Below are positions 54,166 to 62,082 of a stretch of DNA of 64,000 nucleotides, piece by piece; within the stretch, counting starts at the first letter, position 1; every line of letters begins with the position of its first letter. Source of the stretch: Rhodobium gokarnense (GTDB lineage Bacteria; Pseudomonadota; Alphaproteobacteria; Rhizobiales; Rhodobiaceae); NCBI RefSeq assembly GCF_025961475.1, contig NZ_JAOQNS010000004.1, positions 62,001 through 126,000 of the forward strand, read 5' to 3'. The notes under the pieces are model-generated. The model ran no database searches. It saw nothing but the letters and a program-made list of their open reading frames with translations, and was not told where the DNA came from. A program made the translations under genes and the position numbers.

Positions 54166-56250
54166 ATGCGTGTGAGCGCACGGCGTCTCTCCGTTGCCGC
54201 CGGTGTCCTTGCGGTCGTCGTCGGGGCGCTTGCCGTTGCCGGTTACCTTGCCTTTGACCGCTGGGTCGAGACGGCGGTCCTGCCGCGCATGACGATCGCC
54301 ACCTCGCCGCTCGTCGTCGACCGCAACGACCGGCTGTTGCGGCCCTTCACCGTCGCCGACGGGCGCTGGCGGATGGCGATCACGCCGGACGAGGTCGACC
54401 GGCGCTATCTGCAGATGCTGATCGCGTTCGAGGACAAGCGCTTCTTTGATCATCCCGGCGTCGATCCCCGCGCGGTCCTTCGCGCCGCCTGGCAGTTCGT
54501 TTCCGCCGGCGGCGAGATCGTCTCCGGCGCCTCGACGCTGACCATGCAGGTGGCGCGTCTCCTCAGCGAGCGTGACACGCGCTCCGTCCCCGGCAAGCTG
54601 CAGCAGATGCGCCTGGCGCTCGCCCTTGAGCGCAACCTCTCTAAGGAGCGGATCCTGGAGCTTTATCTGCTCCATGCGCCGTTCGGCGGCAATCTGGAGG
54701 GCGTGCGGGCGGCAACGCTCGCCTATTTCGGCAAGGAGCCGGAGCGGCTGACGGTCGGCGAGGCGGCGCTCCTCGTCGCCCTGCCGCAATCGCCGGAGCG
54801 CCGGCGGCCGGACCGCGGCAACGAAGAGGCCCACGCTGCGCGCGACCGGGTGCTTGACCGCATGGTGCGCGAGGGCGTCATCGACCGCGACGAGGCCGAG
54901 GCGGGCAAGCGCGAGCCCGTGCCCGACGGGCGAAAGCCGTTCCCGATGCTCGCCGGCCATCTCGCCCAGCACATCGTCGCCGCCCATCCGGAGCGCGACG
55001 TCCACCACACGACGCTCGACCGATCCTTGCAGGCACGGCTGGAACAGCTCGCCCATGACCGCGCCCGGCGCCTCGGCACGGGCGTTTCCGTCGCCATCCT
55101 CGTTGCCGATCATCGCAATGGCGAGATCCTCGCCTCCGTCGGCTCGTCCGGGCTGCTCGACGAGGCGCGTGAGGGCCATGTGGACATGACCCGGGCCGTG
55201 CGCTCCCCGGGTTCGACCCTGAAGCCGCTGATCTACGGGCTCGCTTTTGAGGGCGGCATCGGCCATCCGGAGAGCCTCATCGACGACCGGCCGACGGATT
55301 TTGCCGGCTATGCGCCGACCAATTTCGACGGCGGCTATCGCGGCACGGTGACGATGCGCGAGGCGCTGCAACTGTCGCTCAACGTGCCGGCCGTGGCGCT
55401 GCTGGATGCCGTCGGGCCGGCCAAGCTCGTCGCCCGGCTCGGGCGGGCCGGCGCGCATCCGCAGCTTCCCGACCTTGCCGCGCCGAACCTTGCCGTCGGG
55501 CTCGGCGGCGTCGGCATCACCCTTTTCGACCTCACGGAGGTCTATGCCGCCATTGCCGAGACAGGCACGGCGGTGACTCTCTTTGCCAGCCGGGACGATC
55601 CGCCGGCAAAGCCGAGGCAGGAGCGGGTTCTTGAGGCCCGGGCGGCCTGGCAGGTCGCCGACGTCCTTTCCGGTACGCCGCCGCCGCCGAATGCGCCGGC
55701 CGGCGACATCGCCTTCAAGACCGGCACCTCCTACGGCTATCGCGACGCCTGGGCCGTCGGCTTCGACGGCGCCCATGTGGTGGGGGTGTGGACCGGCCGG
55801 CCGGACGCCGCGCCCGTCCTCGGCCTCACCGGTATTTCCTCGGCCGCGCCGATCCTCGTCGATGCGTTCGCCCGGCTCGGCGAGAAGGTGCCGCTGCCGC
55901 GCGCGCCCGCCGGAACGCTGGTGGCCTCGACCGCGCAACTGCCGCCGCCGCTGCGGCGCTGGCGGCATCCGGAGACCGGCATTTCGGAGCGGGCGCGGGG
56001 GCCGAGCATCGCCTTTCCGCATAACGGCACGACGGTCGACCTCGGGCTCGACGCGGGGCGCAGCGTGCCGCTGGCGCTGAAGGTCCGCGACGGCGCGCCG
56101 CCCTTCATCTGGTTCGCCAACGGCCGGCCGATCGAGAGGACGCCCTTTGCCCGCGAGGCGCGCTGGCTGCCCGACGGGCCGGGCTTCGTCACCATCGCCG
56201 TCGTCGACCGCAACGGCGAGGCCGACCGGGTCACCGTATACATCGAATAG
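54166..56250 (+). CDS. pbpC: Penicillin-binding protein 1C
   Basis: 694-residue inner-membrane peptidoglycan synthase. One anchor helix (residues 10-30), then the GT51 transglycosylase with EDKRFFDHPGVD near 88, GASTLTMQVARLL near 125 and LYLLHAPFGGNLEG near 165; the transpeptidase has SPGSTLKPLIYG (nucleophile Ser near 347), a SLN motif near 404 and KTGTSYGYRDAW near 518. A C-terminal BiPBP_C-like beta domain (about 600-694) is present. ATG 54166 is used; a TTG two codons earlier is possible. PbpC with alpha-2-macroglobulin is thought to repair the wall where proteases breach the envelope. Confidence 0.95.
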   Translation: MRVSARRLSVAAGVLAVVVGALAVAGYLAFDRWVETAVLPRMTIATSPLVVDRNDRLLRPFTVADGRWRMAITPDEVDRRYLQMLIAFEDKRFFDHPGVDPRAVLRAAWQFVSAGGEIVSGASTLTMQVARLLSERDTRSVPGKLQQMRLALALERNLSKERILELYLLHAPFGGNLEGVRAATLAYFGKEPERLTVGEAALLVALPQSPERRRPDRGNEEAHAARDRVLDRMVREGVIDRDEAEAGKREPVPDGRKPFPMLAGHLAQHIVAAHPERDVHHTTLDRSLQARLEQLAHDRARRLGTGVSVAILVADHRNGEILASVGSSGLLDEAREGHVDMTRAVRSPGSTLKPLIYGLAFEGGIGHPESLIDDRPTDFAGYAPTNFDGGYRGTVTMREALQLSLNVPAVALLDAVGPAKLVARLGRAGAHPQLPDLAAPNLAVGLGGVGITLFDLTEVYAAIAETGTAVTLFASRDDPPAKPRQERVLEARAAWQVADVLSGTPPPPNAPAGDIAFKTGTSYGYRDAWAVGFDGAHVVGVWTGRPDAAPVLGLTGISSAAPILVDAFARLGEKVPLPRAPAGTLVASTAQLPPPLRRWRHPETGISERARGPSIAFPHNGTTVDLGLDAGRSVPLALKVRDGAPPFIWFANGRPIERTPFAREARWLPDGPGFVTIAVVDRNGEADRVTVYIE

Positions 56251-56314
56251 GCATTTCGCCGCGCCCCGTATTTCTGCCGGTTGCCATTATCCGCCGTCGT
56301 CGCTAGCGTTTTCA

Positions 56315-56508
56315 GCGACGGTCGTCCCGCGCCGGAATCACGGCACGGGATCCAAGGGAACCCGGAAGACCCTCCTTAAATCGAGGGCCGAAGCCGGGGC
56401 TGCCCCCGCAACTGTGAGCGGCGAGCCCGTCCGATCATGCCACTGGCCTTTTCAAGGCCGGGAAGGCCGGACGAAGCGTCGACCCGCGAGCCAGGAGACC
56501 TGCCGTCA
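56315..56508 (+). ncRNA. Cobalamin riboswitch
   Basis: The aptamer core is unmistakable: GCCGGGGCTGCCCCCGCAAC at 56393-56412 followed by TGTGAGCGG, then GCCACTGG at 56439-56446, GGGAAGGC after 56460, and AGCCAGGAGACCTGCC at 56489-56504. The segments GACGG (56317-56321) and CCGTC (56503-56507) can close the outer helix. It lies between pbpC and a DUF1636 gene on the same strand and should lower expression of the latter when adenosylcobalamin is abundant. The expression platform probably overlaps the GGAGGAG ribosome-binding site at 56541. Confidence 0.93.
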
Positions 56509-56555
56509 TGACCGCAACCCCAACCCGGACGGGGTGTTCCGGAGGAGATACGATC

Positions 56556-56774
56556 ATGGATGCTTCCCGCCTTCGCCGGGTCCTCGACCGTTTCGCCGTG
56601 CCCCAAGCGGGCCGACACGGATCGATGCCATGGACCCGAGCAACGCCAGGACCCAGCCCTTCCGCCGCCTCGACGGCGCCGACCTTGCCGCCGCGATGCG
56701 GCTGCGCCGGGTCATCACCCTCAACACGATCTGTCCGCATACCGGAACGGTGTGCCGGCCGGGCCTCAGCCTGA
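56556..56774 (+). other. Alternative start frame behind the riboswitch (leader ORF or frameshifted N-terminus)
   Basis: An ATG at 56556 has the best ribosome-binding site in this region (GGAGGAG at 56541-56547). It opens a 72-codon frame beginning MDASRLRRVLDRFAVPQAG. Its second half overlaps the DUF1636 gene in another frame and looks like out-of-frame noise. Either it is a leader peptide coupled to the DUF1636 gene, or a one-base indel near 56625 has split the true N-terminus from the body. Confidence 0.4.
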
Positions 56775-57031
56775 TCGCCCAGCTCGATGCCGCGCGCGCC
56801 TTCGGCGGGGCGGGCAGCGGCGCTGGAACCGACTTCGCCTTTGACGGCTGCGCCATCGTGGAAGAGTGCGGGCGGTCCTGCCGGCTCGGCTTTTCCGTCT
56901 CGGCCGTCCGCTCCTACGTCTTCGGCGATATCGCCCGGAGCGCCGATCTCGGCGACCTCATCGCGGAAGCAGAGACGGTCGGCGAGCCGGCATCGGCGCG
57001 GGTCGTCTCGGAGACCGTTCCGGTCAACTGA
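56630..57031 (+). CDS. DUF1636 family putative metal-binding protein
   Basis: 133 residues from ATG 56630. The family has a small ferredoxin-like fold with cysteines. Here are TICPHTGTVCRPGLSLIAQLDAA near residue 33, DGCAIVEECGRSCRLGFSVSAVRSYVFGDI near 75-105 and DLGDLIAEAE. The C-x2-4-C pattern and YVFGD are the DUF1636 signature. Genes of this family often follow cobalamin riboswitches near cobalamin synthesis or cobalt genes, which matches the riboswitch just upstream, but no cob gene is present in this window. The chosen ATG lacks a ribosome-binding site; see the alternative frame at 56556. Confidence 0.78.
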   Translation: MDPSNARTQPFRRLDGADLAAAMRLRRVITLNTICPHTGTVCRPGLSLIAQLDAARAFGGAGSGAGTDFAFDGCAIVEECGRSCRLGFSVSAVRSYVFGDIARSADLGDLIAEAETVGEPASARVVSETVPVN

Positions 57032-57154
57032 GGCGGTTTCAAGTGCTCCTTGCGGCTGAGGCGAAAGGGCCGATTGCCGTCGCGCCTGCGTCCGATAGAT
57101 TGGGCCCTTGAGATGAAGGAGCGCGACAGGCGCACCGCCGCAGGGGGTTGGTCG

Positions 57155-59080
57155 ATGGCAACGAGCGATGGCAAGCCGGAGGAAAAGGCTCCGGGTGCGA
57201 CGGGTCCGGACGCGGCCAAGGCAGCGGATGCGCCCGTGCCCGGGCCGGCGCCTGCGGGTGGCCCGCCGGCCGCTGAGGCGCCGACGGCCGAAGCTCCCGC
57301 CTTTCACAGGGGCGGACCTGCTGAGCCGGAACCGGTCGAGGCCGAGGACCCGAAGCCCGAACCGCCGAAGGCCGAGCCCCCAAAAGGCGAGGCGCCCAAG
57401 CGGCCGCGCCGGGATCTCCTCGATGCGCTGGCAAAGTTCCCGCCGCTGACGGCGCTGGTGCTCGTCGCCGTGTGCCTGGCCCTGTTCCTGCCGGGCTTTT
57501 TCAACATTCCCCCGGTCGACCGGGACGAGGCGCGGTTCGCCCAGGCGAGCCGGCAGATGGTCGAGACCCGCGATTTCGTCGACATCCGCTTCCAGGACGA
57601 GGCCCGGCACAAGAAGCCGGCCGGCATCTACTGGCTGCAGGCGGCGTCCGTCGAGGCGAGCGGCATGGGCGACAAGGCGCCAATCTGGATCTACCGGATG
57701 CCCTCGCTCGTCGGTGCCGTGCTTGCGGTGCTTTTGACCTGGCGCATCGGGGCGGTCCTCTTCGGGCCGACCGTGGGCTTCGTCGGGGCACTGTTCTTTG
57801 CCGCCGTCATCCTACCGGGCGTCGAGGCGCGGCTTGCCAAGACCGACGCCATGCTGCTGGCGGCGATCCTTGCCGCCCAGCTTGTGCTTGCCCGGCTCTG
57901 GGTCGGGCGCAAGGTCGGCTTTTTCTTCACCGCGTTCTTCTATGTCGCGCTTGCCGCAGGCGTGCTTCTCAAGGGGCCGATCATCGTGATGGTGACGGGC
58001 CTGACGATGATCGGCTGCATCGTCTGGAAGCGCTCGGTGCGCTGGCTGAAGCCGCTCGCCAGCGTCTTCGGCGTTCTCCTGTTCCTCATCCTCGCCGTGC
58101 CGTGGTTCGTCGCCATCGGCATCAGGACCGACTGGGCGTTCTATACCGCCTCTTTCGGCGGCGACATGCTGGCCAAGGTCGCCGGCGCCAAGGAGAGCCA
58201 CGGCGCGCCGCCGGGCGCCTATCTGCTCGTTGCGCTGGCAACGCTCTGGCCGCTCTCGGCCTTCCTGCCGGCCGGGCTCAACCACATGCGCCGGCATCCG
58301 GGCAACTCGGCGGTCTGGTTCTGTCTCCTCTGGGTCATTCCGAGCTGGGTGATCTTCGAGCTGGTGCCGACCAAGCTGCCGCATTACGTGCTGCCGCTCT
58401 ATCCGGCGCTGGCGCTCGTCATCGTGGCCGGCGTGCTTGAAACCTTCGACGGCCACCGGCCGACGCTCATCGGGCGCATCTGGTCGGTGCTGCTCTTCGT
58501 GTTGCCGGTGCTGGTGCTTGCCGCCGTCATTGCCGGTGCCGTCTATCTCAACGGCACGCCGATGGCGTTCTACGCCATTCCGGTCGTCGGCCTCGGCGTC
58601 GTCGTCTCGCTGCTGGCCTGGTATTATTATCGCGGCGGCCACGCGCGGGTGCGGTTCGTCGCGACCTCGCTGCTGGCCGCTGCCATCGTCTATGGCGGCG
58701 CCCTCGGCCTTGCCGCGCCGGCGTTCTCCGATCTGTGGATCAGCGGACGGCTGGCAGCAAGGATCGCCGCCTTCGATGCCTGCCCCGATCCGAAGGTCGT
58801 CAGCGTCGGATTTTCCGAGCCGAGCCTCGTCTTCCTGTCGCCGCGACCGGTCGATTTCGCCAACAAGGACAACGCGGCCGAGGCCGTCGGTGACACCGCC
58901 TGCGGGCTCCTCCTGGTCGATGCGCGGCATCAGGACACGGTGATGGCTGGCCTTTCCGGCCTTTCCGCCGCACCGCGAGAACTGGGCCGCGAGGAGGGGC
59001 GCAACCTCAATGGCGGGCGCGCCCTCGACATCGGCGTCTTTGCCATCGGCGGTTCGGAGGGCGGCACGGCGAGCGATTGA
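57155..59080 (+). CDS. GT39/ArnT-like polyprenyl-phosphate sugar glycosyltransferase
   Basis: 641-residue integral membrane glycosyltransferase. Residues 1-85 are a proline/alanine/glutamate-rich cytoplasmic tail. About ten to eleven membrane helices follow. The first periplasmic loop carries the catalytic acidic residues in PPVDRDEARFAQASRQMVE near 123, and FQDEARHKKPAGIYWLQA near 147 is the ArnT/PMT substrate loop. It uses a polyprenyl-phosphate sugar as donor, and likely acceptors are lipid A or other envelope molecules. ATG 57155 follows AGGGGG at seven bases. It heads a rightward group with PAP2, GT2 and LABN genes. Confidence 0.88.
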   Translation: MATSDGKPEEKAPGATGPDAAKAADAPVPGPAPAGGPPAAEAPTAEAPAFHRGGPAEPEPVEAEDPKPEPPKAEPPKGEAPKRPRRDLLDALAKFPPLTALVLVAVCLALFLPGFFNIPPVDRDEARFAQASRQMVETRDFVDIRFQDEARHKKPAGIYWLQAASVEASGMGDKAPIWIYRMPSLVGAVLAVLLTWRIGAVLFGPTVGFVGALFFAAVILPGVEARLAKTDAMLLAAILAAQLVLARLWVGRKVGFFFTAFFYVALAAGVLLKGPIIVMVTGLTMIGCIVWKRSVRWLKPLASVFGVLLFLILAVPWFVAIGIRTDWAFYTASFGGDMLAKVAGAKESHGAPPGAYLLVALATLWPLSAFLPAGLNHMRRHPGNSAVWFCLLWVIPSWVIFELVPTKLPHYVLPLYPALALVIVAGVLETFDGHRPTLIGRIWSVLLFVLPVLVLAAVIAGAVYLNGTPMAFYAIPVVGLGVVVSLLAWYYYRGGHARVRFVATSLLAAAIVYGGALGLAAPAFSDLWISGRLAARIAAFDACPDPKVVSVGFSEPSLVFLSPRPVDFANKDNAAEAVGDTACGLLLVDARHQDTVMAGLSGLSAAPRELGREEGRNLNGGRALDIGVFAIGGSEGGTASD

Positions 59081-59296
59081 GGGCGGCGGGGCCGGTTGTG
59101 TCCTTCGGCAACACATTCGATTTTTGTTGTGCGAGTGGTCCCATTTCCGCCTGACAATGCGGTATCACTGCGCTATTCGAACGCCGGTTGCCGGGGCGGC
59201 CGGCACCGGACCACCATCGCAAGCGGCCGGATACGCAATGAGGGGTCTCCTTGCCGGATATGACGCCGGGCGCGGCAAGAACGGGCCGCGATCGTC

Positions 59297-60202
59297 GTGA
59301 GGGACGAGGTCGCCCGCGCGCCGGATTCCGGCTCCGGGGGGGCCCCCCTGGATCGCGCGCGCGCCGTCGGCCGCCGGCTGAAGGCCAATGCTGCGGCCAC
59401 CTATGCACTGATCCGGCGCCGCGGCCGGGCGAGCAGGAGTTGCCGCCATCCCTTCATGGCGGGGCGCCGGTTTGAGGATTTCCTCGGCATCGCGCTGCTC
59501 CTGGTCGGTTTCGCCGCCGTCTTCCTCGATCCCTTTTCCGTCGAATTCCGCCGCACGCTGACGCCGGAGATCGCCCGGACCTTCCGCTCCATCACCGATC
59601 TTGGAAAATCCGACTGGATCCTGATCCCGACCGGACTGTTGTGCCTCCTGCTCCTGTCGCTCGACTGGAAGCGCTTCGACCGCCGTCTTCGGGCGGGCCT
59701 CTCCACGCTCCTCATCTATGTCGGCTATGTCTTCACCTCGGTGGCGGCGAGCGGCATCGTCGTCATCCTCCTGAAGGTGCTGTGCGGCCGGGCGCGGCCG
59801 AAATATTACGACCAGCTCGGCGCCTTCGACTTTTCGCCCTTCACCATCGATGCGGGCTATGCCAGCTTTCCCTCCGGCCACGCCACGACCATCTTCGCGC
59901 TCGTCACTGCCGGCTTCTTCATCTTCCGGCGGGCGCGGCTGCTGCTCTTTGCCATTGCCTTCTGGTCGGCCGTCAGCCGCTTCATCATCGGCGCGCACTA
60001 CCCGAGCGATCTGGCCATGGGCATGCTGATCGGCATCAGCTTTTCCTACTGGCTGGCGCGGCAGATGGCCGTGCGCCGGCTCGGTTTTCGGATCGACAGG
60101 GACGGCAGCATCAAGCCGCTGCACACACGCTGGCCCCTTGTTGCGGTCCGGGATTTGGTGCACATAGCCCGCGAAAGATGGCAGGCGTTGAAGCCGTTCT
60201 AG
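59297..60202 (+). CDS. PAP2-family membrane phosphatase (LpxE-like)
   Basis: 301-residue membrane phosphatase with the full three-part active site: KVLCGRARP near residue 162, FPSGHATT near 195 and SRFIIGAHYPSD near 230. Five or six membrane helices surround these. The fold serves lipid A 1- or 4'-phosphatases, undecaprenyl-diphosphatases and phosphatidylglycerophosphatases; the neighbourhood favours lipid A or polyprenyl-phosphate substrates. The start is GTG 59297. The first 55 residues are basic and may be a cytoplasmic tail; an internal ATG at residue 54 is another possible start. Confidence 0.88.
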   Translation: MRDEVARAPDSGSGGAPLDRARAVGRRLKANAAATYALIRRRGRASRSCRHPFMAGRRFEDFLGIALLLVGFAAVFLDPFSVEFRRTLTPEIARTFRSITDLGKSDWILIPTGLLCLLLLSLDWKRFDRRLRAGLSTLLIYVGYVFTSVAASGIVVILLKVLCGRARPKYYDQLGAFDFSPFTIDAGYASFPSGHATTIFALVTAGFFIFRRARLLLFAIAFWSAVSRFIIGAHYPSDLAMGMLIGISFSYWLARQMAVRRLGFRIDRDGSIKPLHTRWPLVAVRDLVHIARERWQALKPF

Positions 60203-60265
60203 CCCGACTTCCTAGCTCTCGGCATCGGCACACACGCGCCTCGCCGACCTACTCGACGGACCGTC

Positions 60266-61048
60266 ATGACTTCTGAGGTTTCCGCTTTGCCAGACGAGAC
60301 CGCGGCAGCCGATGTCAGCGTCGTCGTGCCGGCGCGGGACGAGGCGGAGAACCTGCCGATCCTGATCGAGGAGATCGCCGCGGCGCTGTCGGGCCGGGCG
60401 TTCGAGGTGATCGTCGTCGACGACGGCTCGGGCGACGGGACGGGCGAGGTCGTGCGCGCGCTGGCCGGCGAGCGGGCGTGGCTCTCCTGCCTCAGGCACG
60501 AGGCGGCCTGCGGCCAGAGCGCTGCGGTGCGCACCGGGCTCCTTGCCGCGCGTGGGCGTATTATTGCCACCATCGACGGGGACGGCGAGAACGATCCGGC
60601 CTATCTGCCGAGGCTCGTAGATGCGCTTGAGGCGGCCGGGCCGGCCATCGCCATGGCGGCGGGACAGCGGCTGAAGCGCAAGGCCTCGTTCCTCAAGAAG
60701 ATCGCCTCGCGGATCGCCAACCGGGTGCGCGGCGCGATCCTTGCCGACGGCACGCGGGACAGCGGCTGCGGGCTGAAGGCGATCCGCCGTGAGGTGTTTC
60801 TCCGGCTGCCCTATTTCGACAGTTGGCACCGCTTCCTGCCGGCGCTCGTCATCCGCGAAGGCTTTGGGGTCGTCCATCTCGACGTCCTCGACCGGCAGCG
60901 CCGCTTCGGGCAGTCGAAATACGGCATCTGGGACCGGTTCTGGACCGGGCTCCTGGATCTTTTCGGCGTGTGGTGGCTGCGGCGCCGGCGTCGGCGCATT
61001 CCCCAGGTCACGGAGGTCGTCGGCCATGACGGCGAGCGTCATCTCTGA
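60266..61048 (+). CDS. GT2 polyprenyl-phosphate glycosyltransferase (DPM1/ArnC-like)
   Basis: 260-residue family 2 glycosyltransferase. VSVVVPARDEAENLPILIEEI near residue 17, the nucleotide-binding VIVVDDGSGDGTGEVV near 48 and the metal-binding IDGDGENDPAYLPRL near 103 are dolichyl-phosphate-mannose-synthase-like. It has no long C-terminal membrane helices; the basic LRRRRRRIPQ near 240 could sit at the membrane. It would load a sugar onto polyprenyl phosphate as donor for the upstream GT39 enzyme. It overlaps the next gene by 23 bases, showing close coupling. Confidence 0.9.
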   Translation: MTSEVSALPDETAAADVSVVVPARDEAENLPILIEEIAAALSGRAFEVIVVDDGSGDGTGEVVRALAGERAWLSCLRHEAACGQSAAVRTGLLAARGRIIATIDGDGENDPAYLPRLVDALEAAGPAIAMAAGQRLKRKASFLKKIASRIANRVRGAILADGTRDSGCGLKAIRREVFLRLPYFDSWHRFLPALVIREGFGVVHLDVLDRQRRFGQSKYGIWDRFWTGLLDLFGVWWLRRRRRRIPQVTEVVGHDGERHL

Positions 61049-61361
61049 AATCCAGGCGTGGTTCCACGTCGTCTTCGTCGAACAGTTCGACGTCTGGGTG
61101 ATCCTCGGCTTCGTCGCCCAGGCGATGTTCATGATGCGCTTCGTGGTGCAGTGGATCGCCAGCGAGCGGGCCGGGCGCTCCATCGTGCCGGTGGCGTTCT
61201 GGTTCTTCTCCGTTGCCGGCGGCGCGCTGCTTTTGACCTACGCCATCATCCGCAAGGATCCGGTGTTCATCGCCGGCCAGGGGCTCGGGCTGCTGATCTA
61301 TTTCCGGAATCTGTGGTTCATCTTCCGCGAGGCGCGCGGACCCGTCGACCCGATGAAATAG
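61026..61361 (+). CDS. Small membrane protein with lipid-A-biosynthesis N-terminal (LABN) domain
   Basis: 111 residues, three membrane helices. The LABN signature is visible: VILGFVAQAMFMMRFVVQWIASERAGRSIVPVAFWFFSVAGGALLLTYAIIRKDPVFIAGQGLGLLIYFRNLWFI is one continuous domain from residue 24. Such proteins are found fused to or beside DPM-type GT2 enzymes and may help transfer or flip the polyprenyl-linked sugar. The start ATG lies inside the GT2 gene. Confidence 0.9.
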   Translation: MTASVISEIQAWFHVVFVEQFDVWVILGFVAQAMFMMRFVVQWIASERAGRSIVPVAFWFFSVAGGALLLTYAIIRKDPVFIAGQGLGLLIYFRNLWFIFREARGPVDPMK

Positions 61362-61362
61362 G

Positions 61363-61457
61363 CCTGAAGCACGTTGCGTCTTTTCTGAAGCACGCACCGT
61401 GCTTCAGGTTTTTGTCTTCACGCGATGTCTTATCCAAAAAGTCTGCCAACTTTTTGG
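61363..61457. repeat. Double-hairpin intergenic repeat, copy B
   Basis: First hairpin has perfect 11-bp outer arms CCTGAAGCACG (61363-61373) and its complement (61398-61408) plus inner TGCGT/ACGCA. Second hairpin is CCAAAAAGT (61434-61442) with ACTTTTTGG (61449-61457). Between them the conserved block ACGCGAT is shared with copy A (26143-26237). It lies between the convergent LABN and YbaN-like genes. Confidence 0.75.
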
Positions 61458-61466
61458 GAAAGCGCT

Positions 61467-61850
61467 TTATTCCGCGGCGACGCCGGCGGGAACGCGCTGC
61501 GGCGAGGGCCGGGTCCAGATGAACAGGCATACCGGGATCATCACGGCCGCCTGGACCGCGAGCAGCATCGGCGGCACGCCGATGGCGGCGGACAGGGCGA
61601 CGGCGCCGGCCATGGCGGTGGTGCCGAGGATCTTGGCGCGCGGACTGATGGCGCCGCTCTCGCGCCAATCGCGGATCGGCGGGCCGAAATAGCGGTGGTT
61701 GACCAGCCAGTCGTGGAAGCGCTCCGAGGAGCGGGCGAAGGAAAAGGCGGCAAGCAGAAGGAAAGGCGTCGTCGGCAGCAGCGGCAGCACCGCACCGGCA
61801 GCGCCGAGCGCAAGGCTCAGAAACCCAAGTGCCATCCAGATCAGTCGCAT
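61467..61850 (-). CDS. YbaN-like DUF454 inner-membrane protein
   Basis: 127-residue membrane protein. The N-terminus MRLIWMALGFLSLALGAAGAVLPLLPTTPFLLLAAFSFARSSERFHDWLV and RYFGPPIRDWRESGAI near 60 are the DUF454 signature. Two further helices follow. ATG 61850 is selected because GGGAAG lies six bases upstream and the length fits the family; an ATG 36 bases earlier is possible. Function is unknown. A Fur-box-like dyad about 150 bases upstream suggests iron or manganese control. Confidence 0.87.
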   Translation of the reverse strand: MRLIWMALGFLSLALGAAGAVLPLLPTTPFLLLAAFSFARSSERFHDWLVNHRYFGPPIRDWRESGAISPRAKILGTTAMAGAVALSAAIGVPPMLLAVQAAVMIPVCLFIWTRPSPQRVPAGVAAE

Positions 61851-62002
61851 CGTGGTCTTCCCGTTGTTGCCGGACCGGTCCGTCACCTTGCCTTACGACA
61901 ATGGCGGCCGGGCGGATCGGTTCCTGTCGTGCCGTGACGGGAGCGGGGAGGCGCAGCGCCCGGCACGCCAGGCAACCTGTTGTATACATATCTAGTGCAA
62001 AT

Positions 62003-62021
62003 GCGAACGATTTGCAAGTAA
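62003..62021. promoter_or_regulatory. Fur-box-like dyad upstream of YbaN-like gene
   Basis: On the minus strand it reads CTTGCAAATCGTTCGCATT, matching the site at 17817-17835 at 16 of 19 positions. On the plus strand the same region is TGCAAAT-N7-ATTTGCA (61999-62019), a perfect dyad of the kind bound by Fur/Mur regulators in alphaproteobacteria. Confidence 0.6.
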
Positions 62022-62082
62022 AATCCGCGTTAGAACCTGGTTTGCGGCACGCAATGGGGAAAACTGCCCGGCGACGGGCGGC

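Noticed and set aside
53317-56022. 901-codon open frame antisense to pbpC
   Set aside because: High-GC shadow; the sense strand has complete transglycosylase and transpeptidase motifs.
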